A DNA stretch of 64,000 nucleotides from Sphingobium sp. Ant17 (GTDB taxonomy: Bacteria; Pseudomonadota; Alphaproteobacteria; Sphingomonadales; Sphingomonadaceae): positions 184-64,183 of the forward strand of contig NZ_JEMV01000005.1 of NCBI RefSeq assembly GCF_000588875.1, in the 5' to 3' direction. A program made the position numbers and the translations under genes. Shown here piece after piece: positions 13,325 to 21,577 of the stretch. The notes beneath the pieces were generated by a model. The model did not search any database. It was given only the letters and a program-made list of their open reading frames with translations, and was not told the origin of the DNA. Position 1 is the stretch's first letter. Every line of letters begins with the position of its first letter.

Positions 13325-14968
13325 GCTAGTGGGAGCGCAGGCTAGTGGTTGTTTGCGCTCCCTAGAGGCTTGTCCGCCGATCACTTTGCCCATGCGATCA
13401 AACTCCCAAACGGCAACGTCCATCACGAGCAGGGCCACACTACCATCCCGTGAGACGGTCAAGCTATCTATGAGGCGTCGGAAGGCAGCATTGGCACGAA
13501 CACGGGCTTCAACTCTGGTGTCGCGATCCTCGCTGTTCAAGGCCGCATTTAAGGACCGTAATTCCTCCAGGTCATCAAAAGCACTAGGTTGCGCGGTTTG
13601 AACGAGAAGCCGCTTTTTCAAGATATCCAGTTCAACAAGCAAGCCCTCGTTATCGGCCTCCAATTTGGCGGCGCGTTCGGCACCTGATTTGCTACTGACC
13701 TTCTCCATGCTCTCCCAGATATTCGCAATCGTCATATTGTTCATTTCAATGCGATGTTCGACTGCGCTCATATCGGCTTTTAGCGCCTCCGCTTTGGGGT
13801 CGAATGTCGTCTCTTGAATTGTTGCCCACAAAAGCCGTTCGATCACTGCGCTTTCGAGCGTGTCGTAGCGCAGATGTAGTTTGTTATCGCAGCCGTTTTT
13901 GCGGCGGGCGTTATCGCAGATCAGGTAGGGTTTTACCGGGTTGTCATAGACGATCTTTTCACCGGCTTTGTTTACGTAGGTGGAGTTGCCACCAGTCCGT
14001 ATGAAGCCCATCACACCTTCACAATGCTCACAACGTGCGATACCAGCAAACAGGTTATTGCCGATGTATTTTGACGAAACACCTATTCTGGTCTTCGTCA
14101 GTCGGATAGCTTCTGCGAGTTTGAACGTCTCAGGGTCGATGATCTGTGGATAGTAGAGTGTTGGGATATGTTTCCCGTTCTGGGTATAGAATTCACCCAG
14201 CACCGACCGATTAGACAGTATGTGGTTGACCGCGCTTTTGCTCCAACCCTTTGCGTTATCTCTGCCTGAGAATGTGGGTTCTTTACGATCGTTTAGGCGG
14301 CGAATGATGGTGTGAAGACCATCGCCCGCATTATACCAATCGAATATCTCACGGACGACCAGCTTGCGCCTTTCGTTTACGATGAACTCTTTGCGCCGGT
14401 TGACGGTCAGCCAAGCGGGGACCATTTTTGTTATCGCTTTGGTTGTCCCTGCTTCGATGGCGGCATACTTGGCTTCCCAGCTTGACAGCGCATAGGTTCG
14501 TTTTCGATCACTTTCGGATTTACCTCGATCACCGTTAAGCGATCCCGTGACCGTATTGGCGAGGTCGTTTGCGTCATCGAGCCGATAGATGCGCTGATCA
14601 TCGAGCGTCGCAACGTCCACTCCCCAATCGTTCAGTTCCCATATGAGGCGCAAAGCTGCCCGTGCGCCCTGTCTCGTCAGTCGGTCGATATTTTCGACCA
14701 CCAGCACGGCACCATTCAGGAAATGTCCTGCTTTCGCTTTCTCCTCGAATTCGTAAAGCGCGCCTCCCTCTTTACGATTTGTCCCATGGAAGCCTGACTT
14801 GCCTGCGTCGAGCAGTTCGCCAGCCAGCGTCCAGCCTTGTTCCTCGATGAATTTCCGGGCTGGGTTCGTTTGGCGCTCGTAAGAGCTGCCGTCAGCTTGC
14901 TGCGGGGTCGAGTATCTGATGTAGAGATATGCGGGCTTGCTGCCCGGTAAGATACGTTCCTGTTTCAT
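13160..14968 (-). CDS. Large serine recombinase, prophage integrase
   Basis: This is the phage integrase that recombines attP with the chromosomal attB. The N-terminal catalytic domain shows AYLYIRYSTPQQADGSSYER with nucleophile S20, and VVENIDRLTRQGARAAL. The recombinase domain follows, then a zinc ribbon (CEHCEGVMGF ... LICDNARRKNGCD), then a coiled coil of about residues 390-470 (MSAVEHRIEMNNMTIANI and on), the standard order. The last 70 or so residues are antisense to the gene ending at 13324 and look non-coding; a 1-base shift would end the gene at 13362, so a missing base near 13380 is suspected. GGGG precedes the start. The gene lies against the dedA fragment. Confidence 0.9.
   Translation of the reverse strand: MKQERILPGSKPAYLYIRYSTPQQADGSSYERQTNPARKFIEEQGWTLAGELLDAGKSGFHGTNRKEGGALYEFEEKAKAGHFLNGAVLVVENIDRLTRQGARAALRLIWELNDWGVDVATLDDQRIYRLDDANDLANTVTGSLNGDRGKSESDRKRTYALSSWEAKYAAIEAGTTKAITKMVPAWLTVNRRKEFIVNERRKLVVREIFDWYNAGDGLHTIIRRLNDRKEPTFSGRDNAKGWSKSAVNHILSNRSVLGEFYTQNGKHIPTLYYPQIIDPETFKLAEAIRLTKTRIGVSSKYIGNNLFAGIARCEHCEGVMGFIRTGGNSTYVNKAGEKIVYDNPVKPYLICDNARRKNGCDNKLHLRYDTLESAVIERLLWATIQETTFDPKAEALKADMSAVEHRIEMNNMTIANIWESMEKVSSKSGAERAAKLEADNEGLLVELDILKKRLLVQTAQPSAFDDLEELRSLNAALNSEDRDTRVEARVRANAAFRRLIDSLTVSRDGSVALLVMDVAVWEFDRMGKVIGGQASRERKQPLACAPTSLQSRASSNSSIDQLDIRPTSQKGRTGIFDRQAVDIYVATNTLLHSREISRRGFA
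13331..13362. terminator. Hairpin between convergent genes, probable terminator
   Basis: Perfect 9-bp stem GGGAGCGCA / TGCGCTCCC just after the stop at 13324. On the minus strand a TAG at 13362-13364, one frame off the integrase frame, precedes it, so it would fit as the shared terminator of both genes if the integrase carries a missing base. No long T-run. Confidence 0.45.
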
Positions 14969-15014
14969 GCCATTTCCCCTAACTTCTAAAGTGTTAGGAA
15001 TTTGCTATACAGAT

Positions 15015-15227
15015 GCGCGGACTAGCTTCCTGCTGTGGACGACCGGCGGGGCGCTGATCTGGAACATCATCCTGGCCTATGCGGGTTTCGTACTGGGTAA
15101 GAATTTCAGCGAGATCGACAAATATATCGGCCCGGCCGCGACAATCTGCGTCGTTGGGGCGGTAATCCTTTATCTGTGGCGTCTAGCAACATGGAAGCCC
15201 AAGGCGCCTGTTTGCGAGGATCGATAG
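15015..15227 (+). pseudogene. dedA 3' fragment, disrupted by the prophage
   Basis: From about 15015 the frame reads ARTSFLLWTTGGALIWNIIL, then AYAGFVLGKNFSEIDKYIGP and ILYLWRLATWKPK, which is the conserved end of DedA-family membrane proteins (a substrate-flipping or envelope-maintenance family). The normal N-terminal half, about 130 residues, is missing. Upstream the frame runs into the integrase promoter region. The 5' part is expected at the left prophage end, outside the window. The junction marks the attachment site. Confidence 0.8.
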
Positions 15228-15288
15228 CCAAAGCGCTTCGTTCGTCGGTCAGGCGCCTAAACCCGGCTGACTATCGGAGTTTGTTTTG

Positions 15289-15678
15289 ATGTTGATAAAA
15301 ACCGCGACACTATTGAGTGCCCTCTTTCTGGTGTTCACGCCTGCCGCCCTTCTGGCCCAGCAGGGTCCGCAATCGGGCAGCCATGCGACGCGGAAAGGCG
15401 ATGATCGCGGAGCTCAGAAACAGGGTAGCGCAAAACGGGATGACCGTCGGACGCCCGGTGCTGGCCGAAACGACAAGGCACCATCGGTTGCTAAAAGCCG
15501 CCACGGCAATTGGGACAGTAAATGGGGCAGCCGCCCGTCTGACCCGCCGCGCAGTTGGGGCAATCGCAGCAACTGGTATCAGCATGTGCGCGCCTGCCAG
15601 CAGCGTTATCGCAGCTATAATTCGCGTACCGACCAATATGTCGTGCGTCGGGGCGTGAACCGCACCTGCACGCTCTGA
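15289..15678 (+). CDS. Secreted BA14K-like protein (129 aa)
   Basis: GGAG (15276-15279) sets the ATG at 15289. A signal peptide (MLIKTATLLSALFLVFTPAALLAQ) is followed by a low-complexity, basic, glycine/serine/arginine-rich region. The C-terminal motif WYQHVRACQQRYRSYNSRTD ending VNRTCTL, with two cysteines, is that of BA14K-type proteins, first known as a Brucella lectin-like antigen. It is probably periplasmic or surface-exposed. Its exact job is unknown. It is convergent with xerC, 8 bases apart. Confidence 0.65.
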   Translation: MLIKTATLLSALFLVFTPAALLAQQGPQSGSHATRKGDDRGAQKQGSAKRDDRRTPGAGRNDKAPSVAKSRHGNWDSKWGSRPSDPPRSWGNRSNWYQHVRACQQRYRSYNSRTDQYVVRRGVNRTCTL

Positions 15679-15685
15679 CGCCGCG

Positions 15686-16579
15686 TCAAGCCCGCGGATG
15701 CGCGTTGCGATAAACGTCCATCAAATGCGCTGCATCGACCTGGGTATAAACCTGGGTCGATGACAGGCTGGCATGGCCGAGCAATTCCTGCAAACTGCGC
15801 AGGTCCGCGCCGCGCCCCAGCAAATGGGTCGCGAAACTGTGGCGCAGCGCATGGGGCGTCGTGCGGTCCGACAGGCCCAGCCGGCCGCGCGCGCCCTGCA
15901 CTGCCCGGCGAATGAGCGCAGGCGAGAGCGGCCCGCCGCGCGCGCCGCGGAACAGCGCTTCGTCGCGGGTCATTGGGAAAGGGCATTGGTCGACATAGGT
16001 CTCGATCGCCTGGCGCACCTGCGGCAGCAGGGGAACTTGACGGGTCTTGTTGCGCTTGCCGGTGACGCGCAACGTATCGGCGAGCGGCAGTGCCGCACCG
16101 GTCAGCCCCATGGCCTCGCCAATGCGCAGGCCGGCCCCATAAAGCAGCAGCAGCACCGCCCAGTCGCGCGCGCCGATCCAGGGCAGGCGCGCGGTTTCCG
16201 CTATGTCCTGCGCCAGCGCGACGGCTTCGTCGGGCGAGATGGGGCGGGGCAGGCCGCGCTTGACCCGTGGTCCCTTGAGCAGAGGTACGCGGGCATCTTC
16301 GCCGCCTGTAAAGCGCAGAAAGCCGCGCACGGCGGAGAGTTCGCGCGCCGCCGACAGATTGCCGATCCCATCCATCCGCCGCACCGTCAGGAAGGCGCGC
16401 AGGTCCGCCTGGTCGATCCGCGCCAGGCTGGCAGCGGTCACCGCCGCGCCATGATGGCCCTCCAGAAAGGCGACTAAACGCTCGGCCGTCGCAACATAGG
16501 CGCGTACCGTATGGGTCGATCGGCGGCGGTCGAGCGCAAGATGATGACGCCAGTGTTCGATGAGGTCGGGGGAGGGCAT
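15686..16579 (-). CDS. xerC: Site-specific tyrosine recombinase XerC
   Basis: Resolves chromosome dimers at dif together with XerD. The start at 16579 (MPSPDLIEHWRHHLALDRRR) gives 297 residues, the family length; the frame open further upstream runs through an intergenic repeat and is rejected. The N-terminal SAM-like core-binding domain is followed by the catalytic domain with R in GAGLRIGEAMGL, K in VTGKRNKTRQVPLL, HALRHSFATHLLGRG, LLGHASLSSTQVYTQVD with the tyrosine nucleophile. XerC rather than XerD is favoured by the overall pattern, not proved. It lies just beyond the prophage end but is a chromosomal housekeeping gene. Confidence 0.9.
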   Translation of the reverse strand: MPSPDLIEHWRHHLALDRRRSTHTVRAYVATAERLVAFLEGHHGAAVTAASLARIDQADLRAFLTVRRMDGIGNLSAARELSAVRGFLRFTGGEDARVPLLKGPRVKRGLPRPISPDEAVALAQDIAETARLPWIGARDWAVLLLLYGAGLRIGEAMGLTGAALPLADTLRVTGKRNKTRQVPLLPQVRQAIETYVDQCPFPMTRDEALFRGARGGPLSPALIRRAVQGARGRLGLSDRTTPHALRHSFATHLLGRGADLRSLQELLGHASLSSTQVYTQVDAAHLMDVYRNAHPRA

Positions 16580-16670
16580 GGGGAAAGGATAGGGCAGGTT
16601 GGGGAAAATGGGAAATGCGGGATCGACTTCGCCAAAACGCAACAATTTTCGCCAATGCACAACCATCCTC

Positions 16671-16742
16671 CGTTCGCCCTGAGCCTGTCGAAGGGCTTTT
16701 CTTCGGGAAGAAAGGGGGGCTTCGACAGGCTCAGCCCGAACG
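16671..16742. repeat. Sphingomonad-type intergenic inverted repeat
   Basis: CGTTCGCCCTGAGCCTGTCG (16671 on) is mirrored by GGGCTTCGACAGGCTCAG to 16742, giving arms of about 25 bases around a short centre. This 'CCTGAGCCTGTCGAAGG' palindrome is dispersed in many Sphingomonadaceae genomes between genes. It separates xerC from the divergent hydrolase gene. Confidence 0.7.
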
Positions 16743-16791
16743 GATGGAGATGGAGCAGCCCCCACCTTGAAATCTGGCCGGAAATGGGCAC

Positions 16792-17676
16792 ATGGGAGGT
16801 ATGGCACCTCCTTTCGATCCGGCCGACCTGCCGACCGGCGTTCAGATGCCGCTATCCCCTCTGGTGGCGCGGGTGTTGGCACCCAATCCGTCGCCCTTCA
16901 CCTTTACCGGCACCCAGACCTATGTGGTGGGATCGAACGACGTCGCGGTGATCGATCCCGGCCCGGACGCGCCCGATCATCTGGCGGCGCTGACGGCGGC
17001 GGTTGCGGGGCGGCCTGTCGTGGCGATCCTTTGCACCCACACGCACCGCGATCATAGCCCGGCGGCGCGACCGCTGAGCGAGGCAACAGGCGCGCCCGTG
17101 ATCGGCTGCGCGCCGCTGACGCTGGAGGATGACGGGCCGCGCGCCGATGCCGCGTTCGATGCGGCCTATCGCCCCGACCGGGTGCTGGCGGATGGCGAGC
17201 GGGTCGCGGGCACCGGTTGGACATTGGAAGCGGTGGCAACGCCGGGGCACACCTCCAACCATCTCTGCTTCGCGCTGGCCGAGGAAGGCGCATTGTTCAC
17301 CGGCGATCATGTCATGGGTTGGTCCACCAGCGTGATCTCCCCGCCCGATGGCGACATGGCGGCCTATATGCGATCGATGCAGCGGTTGCTGGAGCGCGAG
17401 GATGCGATCTACTATCCCGCCCATGGCGACCCTATCGACAATCCGCAGCGGCTGGTGCGCGGCATGATGGGCCATCGCAAGCAGCGCGAGGGGCAGATTT
17501 TGCGCTTTCTCGCGCGCAATGGCGACAGCCTCATCCCGGACATGGTGCTGGAAATGTACAAGGGCGTCGACCCGCGCCTGCATCCCGCCGCCGGGCGATC
17601 GGTGCTCGCGCATCTGATCGACCTGGATCAGCGTGGGTTGGTGACGGCGATGGAGGACCGATGGCAGATGCGCTGA
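16792..17676 (+). CDS. Metallo-beta-lactamase-fold hydrolase, LACTB2-like
   Basis: A 294-residue MBL-fold enzyme. The metal site HTHRDH (CTHTHRDHSPAA, about residue 83), H in TPGHTSNHLCF, D in FTGDHVMGWSTSVISPPDGD and H in YPAHGDPI are all in place. The C-terminal winged-helix-like part (GHRKQREGQILRFLARNGDS) is typical of the LACTB2 subgroup, several of which are ribonucleases. The substrate is not known from sequence. ATGs at 16792 and 16801 are both possible starts. It overlaps the next gene by 16 bases. Confidence 0.8.
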   Translation: MGGMAPPFDPADLPTGVQMPLSPLVARVLAPNPSPFTFTGTQTYVVGSNDVAVIDPGPDAPDHLAALTAAVAGRPVVAILCTHTHRDHSPAARPLSEATGAPVIGCAPLTLEDDGPRADAAFDAAYRPDRVLADGERVAGTGWTLEAVATPGHTSNHLCFALAEEGALFTGDHVMGWSTSVISPPDGDMAAYMRSMQRLLEREDAIYYPAHGDPIDNPQRLVRGMMGHRKQREGQILRFLARNGDSLIPDMVLEMYKGVDPRLHPAAGRSVLAHLIDLDQRGLVTAMEDRWQMR

Positions 17677-18380
17677 AACGCTATGCCGGGCCGATTGCGG
17701 CGGCGGTCATCCTGTTGCTGGTCGGCGCGGCGATGCTGATCGGCTGGCAGCGCTACGACCGTGACTATGTGGTCGCGGTGGAGGAAGATGGCGTCGCCGT
17801 GACGAAGGTGATCGCGGCTAAGATCGCCGGGGTGAGCAGCCTCAAAGTCTCCGAACTGTCCGGCACGGTGCAGAGCACGGCGCAGGATGTGCGCGGTTTC
17901 GGCTTCCTCAAGTCCGATCAGGTGGTCAAAATGCCCTTCTCGGTCGATTATTTCGTCGATGTCGGCGGCCTTGGCGAAGGCGATCTGGAATGGAACGAGG
18001 CGACCCGCACGCTGATCGTCAATGCGCCCGACGTGAAGCCGGGCAAGCCCAATGTCGATGAAAGCCGCCGCACGCTGGTCCGCACCCAGGGCGTGTTCGT
18101 GACGCGGCAGGCCGGCGAAGAATTGAGCCGCCGCGTGTCCGCCCATGCGCAGAGCCGCGCCCAGCGGGAGGCGCAGGCACCCGAACGCATGGCACAGGCG
18201 CGCGATTATGGCCGCACGGCGCTGACCAAGCTGATGGCTGCGCCCCTGGCGGCGGCTGGCTATGGCGATGCGCGGGTGATCGTGACCTTTCCGCCCGAAC
18301 GGGCCGGGCGCAACCAGGAACAGTGGGACGTGACCACGCCCGTCAACGAGGTACTGGCCAACCGACAGCGTCAGCGCTAG
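17661..18380 (+). CDS. DUF4230-type membrane-anchored protein (239 aa)
   Basis: GGAGG (17652-17656) sets the ATG at 17661, inside the end of the hydrolase gene. An N-terminal transmembrane anchor (GPIAAAVILLLVGAAMLIGW) is followed by an extracytoplasmic domain with VVAVEEDGVAVTKVIAAKIAG, VDVGGLGEGDLEWNEATRTL and APDVKPGKPNVDESRRTLVR, then a charged helical part, the features of DUF4230 proteins. Function unknown. It is probably transcribed with the hydrolase, and 30 bases before nadA. Confidence 0.65.
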   Translation: MADALKRYAGPIAAAVILLLVGAAMLIGWQRYDRDYVVAVEEDGVAVTKVIAAKIAGVSSLKVSELSGTVQSTAQDVRGFGFLKSDQVVKMPFSVDYFVDVGGLGEGDLEWNEATRTLIVNAPDVKPGKPNVDESRRTLVRTQGVFVTRQAGEELSRRVSAHAQSRAQREAQAPERMAQARDYGRTALTKLMAAPLAAAGYGDARVIVTFPPERAGRNQEQWDVTTPVNEVLANRQRQR

Positions 18381-18410
18381 GGCGCGCGTGAGGACGAGGA
18401 GTTACAGGGT

Positions 18411-19397
18411 ATGAACGCTTTTACCAGCATTCCGCAGGGCATCGACCTGCGCGGCGAGATCGAGCGGCTGCGCAAGGAGCGCAATGCCGTGATCCTGGGC
18501 CATTATTATCAGTCGCCCGAAATTCAGGACTTGTCCGATTTCGTCGGCGATTCGCTGGAATTGTCGCGCAAGGCGGCGGAGACGGACGCGGACGTGATCG
18601 CCTTTTGCGGCGTGCGATTCATGGCCGAAACGGCCAAGATCCTGTCGCCCGACAAGATCGTCGTGCTGCCCGACATGGATGCGGGTTGCAGCCTGGAAGA
18701 CTCTTGCCCTCCTGCCCAGTTCAAGGCGTTTCGCGAAGCCCATCCCGACCATATCGCGCTTAGCTACATCAACTGCTCGGCCGAGGTGAAGGCGCTGTCC
18801 GACATCATCGTGACGTCCTCCTCCGCCGAGAAGATCCTGTCGCAAATTCCGCTGGACCAGAAGATCATCTTTGGCCCCGACAAGCATCTGGGCGGCTATC
18901 TCGCGCGCAAGCTTGGCCGTGACATGCTGCTGTGGCCGGGCGTGTGCATCGTGCATGAGGCGTTCAGCGAAACCGAATTGCTCAAGCTCAAGGCGCAGCA
19001 CCCGGACGCGCCGGTCGCCGCGCACCCCGAATGCCCGCCCTATATCATCGACCACGCCGACTATGTCGGGTCGACCAGCGGCATCCTGGATTTCGCCAAG
19101 ACGATGCCCGGCGACACGCTGATCGTCGCGACCGAACCGCATATCATCCACCAGATGGAAAAGGCGGTGCCGGACAAGCAGTTCATCGGCGCGCCGGGCG
19201 CGGACGGCAACTGCAACTGCAATATCTGTCCCTATATGGCGCTAAACACGATGGAGAAGCTGTACCTCGCGCTGCGCGACCTGCAACCGCGCATCGAAAT
19301 GGACGAAACGCTGCGCCTGGGCGCGAAGAAGAGCCTGGACAAGATGCTGGAAATGGCGAGCGCCACGGTGGGGCTGGGCGACGTAGGTCCGCGGTGA
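18411..19397 (+). CDS. nadA: Quinolinate synthase NadA
   Basis: Condenses iminoaspartate with dihydroxyacetone phosphate to quinolinate, in de novo NAD synthesis. It is a cytoplasmic 4Fe-4S enzyme. The sequence shows NAVILGHYYQSPEIQDLSDF, GVRFMAETAKILSP, the cluster cysteines in MDAGCSLEDSC, GVCIVHEAFS and NCNCNICPYMALNTMEKL, and STSGILDFAKTMPG. The 328-residue length is typical. Near the start is ACGAGGAGTTACAGGGT. nadC follows after one gene, so the pathway genes form one cluster; nadB is not in the window. Confidence 0.95.
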   Translation: MNAFTSIPQGIDLRGEIERLRKERNAVILGHYYQSPEIQDLSDFVGDSLELSRKAAETDADVIAFCGVRFMAETAKILSPDKIVVLPDMDAGCSLEDSCPPAQFKAFREAHPDHIALSYINCSAEVKALSDIIVTSSSAEKILSQIPLDQKIIFGPDKHLGGYLARKLGRDMLLWPGVCIVHEAFSETELLKLKAQHPDAPVAAHPECPPYIIDHADYVGSTSGILDFAKTMPGDTLIVATEPHIIHQMEKAVPDKQFIGAPGADGNCNCNICPYMALNTMEKLYLALRDLQPRIEMDETLRLGAKKSLDKMLEMASATVGLGDVGPR

Positions 19398-19425
19398 AAA
19401 GGCCTGGGGTGAAGGCCGCACGGCA

Positions 19426-20745
19426 ATGATCGCCCGGCTGCGCGCGCGCTGGCAGGAAACACGGGCCAGCTACTGGTTCTATCCGGCCTTGTTCACAACG
19501 CTGGCGACGCTGCTGGCCTTTGCCACGGTATGGGTCGATCGCCAGGGTGGGTCGGTCTGGCTGGCGCAGCACGACTGGATCGATATCGTCCGACCCGAAG
19601 GCGCGCGCACCATTCTCAACGTCATAGCCGGGTCGATGATCGGCGTGGCGTCCACCGTATTTTCGATCACGATCGCAGCCGTCGTCTATGCGTCGGGCAG
19701 CTATGGGCCGCGCCTCCTCTCCAATTTCATGGAAGATCGCGGCAACCAATTGTCGCTGGCAACCTTTATCGCGACCTTTGTCTATGCGGTGTTGGTGTTG
19801 CGCGTGGTGCGCGATGTGAAGGAGAGCATGGGCGACCCCGGTTTCGTGCCGCAATTGTCGCTGGTGATCGCGACGCTGCTGATGGGCGTATCGATTGCCA
19901 TCCTGGTCTATTTCCTCAACCATGTGCCATCGAGCATCCGCATCAATGCGGTTCTGGAGGGGATTGGCGCGCGCTTGCTGCGCGAAGTACACGAACGTTT
20001 CCCCGATGATTGTATCGAGGAAAGCGTCGGAGACGCACCGCAGGGCGAACAGATCAAAGCCCATGGCACAGGCTATATCCAGATTGTCGATTTTGCCGGG
20101 CTGGACGAGATTGCGCGCGATGCCGGATGCCGGCTCGAACTGCGCCTGCGGCCGGGCGATTTCGTGCATCCCGGTATCGCGCTGGTAGGGGTCGTCGGTG
20201 CGAAGATCGACGATGCGATGCGCGAGGCTGTGCAGGACTGCTTTTCGACGGGGGTTATGCGCTCGCCTGCGCAGGACATAGAATTTCTGATCGACGAACT
20301 GGTCGAGATCGCCCTGCGCGCCTTGTCGCCGGGCATCAACGATCCGTTCACGGCGGTGACGGCCATGCATTGGCTGGGCGCGGCGACGGCGGCGATCGGT
20401 CAGCGCGACTTGCGCGGCGGGCCGGACCGGGGCGATTATGACTGGAACCGGGTCGTGCCGCTCAACGATGATTTCGATCATTTCGTGACACGCGGCTTTG
20501 GCGGCATCATGTCGGCCGCCGCAACCAGCCCGATCGCAGCGGCGCAGTTCCTCAATTGCCTGAAGGGTGCAGCCACGGCCGTGGCCCTGGACACCCGGCG
20601 TGCGCGGCTGCGCATGGAAGGCGCCCGGTTGATCGAGCAGGCGCGTTTGGCGCTGGACGGCCCGGCGCTGGGGGAACTGGAAGCCCACTATTGCGATTTT
20701 GATCGAGCCATGAAAGACGACGCGGATGAACGACTTTGCTCTTGA
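19426..20745 (+). CDS. DUF2254 membrane protein (439 aa)
   Basis: Four hydrophobic segments in the first 180 residues (WFYPALFTTLATLLAFATVW; NVIAGSMIGVASTVFSITIA; LATFIATFVYAVLVLRVV; QLSLVIATLLMGVSIAILVY) place the N-terminal half in the inner membrane. A soluble part follows with GYIQIVDFAGLDEIARDAG, LRPGDFVHPGIALV and ALRALSPGINDPFTAV, hallmarks of DUF2254 proteins. Function unknown. It sits between nadA and nadC and overlaps the nadC start by 20 bases, so it is part of the same operon. Confidence 0.8.
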   Translation: MIARLRARWQETRASYWFYPALFTTLATLLAFATVWVDRQGGSVWLAQHDWIDIVRPEGARTILNVIAGSMIGVASTVFSITIAAVVYASGSYGPRLLSNFMEDRGNQLSLATFIATFVYAVLVLRVVRDVKESMGDPGFVPQLSLVIATLLMGVSIAILVYFLNHVPSSIRINAVLEGIGARLLREVHERFPDDCIEESVGDAPQGEQIKAHGTGYIQIVDFAGLDEIARDAGCRLELRLRPGDFVHPGIALVGVVGAKIDDAMREAVQDCFSTGVMRSPAQDIEFLIDELVEIALRALSPGINDPFTAVTAMHWLGAATAAIGQRDLRGGPDRGDYDWNRVVPLNDDFDHFVTRGFGGIMSAAATSPIAAAQFLNCLKGAATAVALDTRRARLRMEGARLIEQARLALDGPALGELEAHYCDFDRAMKDDADERLCS

Positions 20746-21577
20746 TGGTTTCGACCTGAACGCCTTTGTGGCCACCACGCTGGCCGAAGACCTCGGCCCG
20801 GACGCCCGCGACGTCACTAGCGAGGCAGTGATCCCCGCCGACGCTATCTTCGACGGGGTCATGGATGCGCGCGATCCGGTGACGCTGGCAGGTCTGCCGA
20901 TTGCGATCGCCTTTTTCCGGGCGCTCGACCCCGATGTCGAGATCGAACAATTGCGCCAGGATGGCGAACAGGTCGCGGCGGGGACCGACCTGTTGCGCCT
21001 TCGGGGACGGGCGCGGGCGATGCTGACGGCTGAGCGCTCGGCGCTCAACACGGTGCAGCATCTCAGTGGCATCGCGACGATGACACGAACCTATGTCGAT
21101 GCGATCGAAGGCACCGGGGCGATCCTGCTCGACACCCGCAAGACCATTCCTGGCCTGCGCGTGCTGGAAAAATATGCGACGCGCATGGGCGGGGCGACCA
21201 ACCATCGCATGGGGCTGTGGGATGCCGCGATGATCAAGGATAATCATGTCGCGGTGGCCGGGTCGGTCGAGCAAGCGGTGCGCCGCGCGGTCGATGCCGG
21301 GGTCGAACGGATCATCGTCGAGGTCGACCGGATCGACCAGATCGAACCGGCTTTGCGCGCAGGCGGCACCCATCTGCTGTTCGATAACATGGATGCCGCG
21401 ATGCTGCGCGAAGCGGCTGCCTTGGTAGCCAATCGCGTCCCGACCGAGGCTTCGGGCGGCGTGACGCTCGACACGATCCGCGCGAAGGCGAGCACAGGCG
21501 TCACCTATATCAGCGTCGGGCGGCTGACCCAGTCGGCCCCGGCGGCGGATATCGGGCTGGACTTCGCTTATGCTTAA
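20726..21577 (+). CDS. nadC: Nicotinate-nucleotide pyrophosphorylase (carboxylating) NadC
   Basis: Converts quinolinate and PRPP to nicotinate mononucleotide, the step after NadA. At 283 residues it has the family length. Visible are TAERSALNTVQHLSGIATMT, LDTRKTIPGLRVLEKYATRM, GGATNHRMGLWDAAMIKDNH, VEVDRI and TYISVGRLTQSAPAADIGLD. The ATG at 20726 lies inside the end of the DUF2254 gene, and its own stop overlaps the RNase T2 start by 8 bases, so translation is coupled through this group. Confidence 0.95.
   Translation: MNDFALDGFDLNAFVATTLAEDLGPDARDVTSEAVIPADAIFDGVMDARDPVTLAGLPIAIAFFRALDPDVEIEQLRQDGEQVAAGTDLLRLRGRARAMLTAERSALNTVQHLSGIATMTRTYVDAIEGTGAILLDTRKTIPGLRVLEKYATRMGGATNHRMGLWDAAMIKDNHVAVAGSVEQAVRRAVDAGVERIIVEVDRIDQIEPALRAGGTHLLFDNMDAAMLREAAALVANRVPTEASGGVTLDTIRAKASTGVTYISVGRLTQSAPAADIGLDFAYA

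Larger units (their letters stand above)
1..15014. mobile_element. Prophage, right part; left end lies outside the window
   Basis: A phage-type block runs from the left window edge to the end of a large serine integrase. It holds large and small terminase genes, a T7-like endonuclease I, many short phage-style ORFs, a serine resolvase and the integrase. Its base composition is visibly more AT-rich than the chromosome to the right. The right boundary is placed where a dedA reading frame resumes at about 15015, next to the integrase start (14968), as expected when the attachment site lies beside the integrase gene. The exact crossover cannot be read because the left junction is absent. No capsid or tail genes are seen; they would lie left of position 1. 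Confidence 0.85.

Noticed and set aside
15773-16477. 234-aa plus-strand ORF opposite xerC
   Set aside because: Shadow of xerC, whose catalytic motifs are intact on the other strand.
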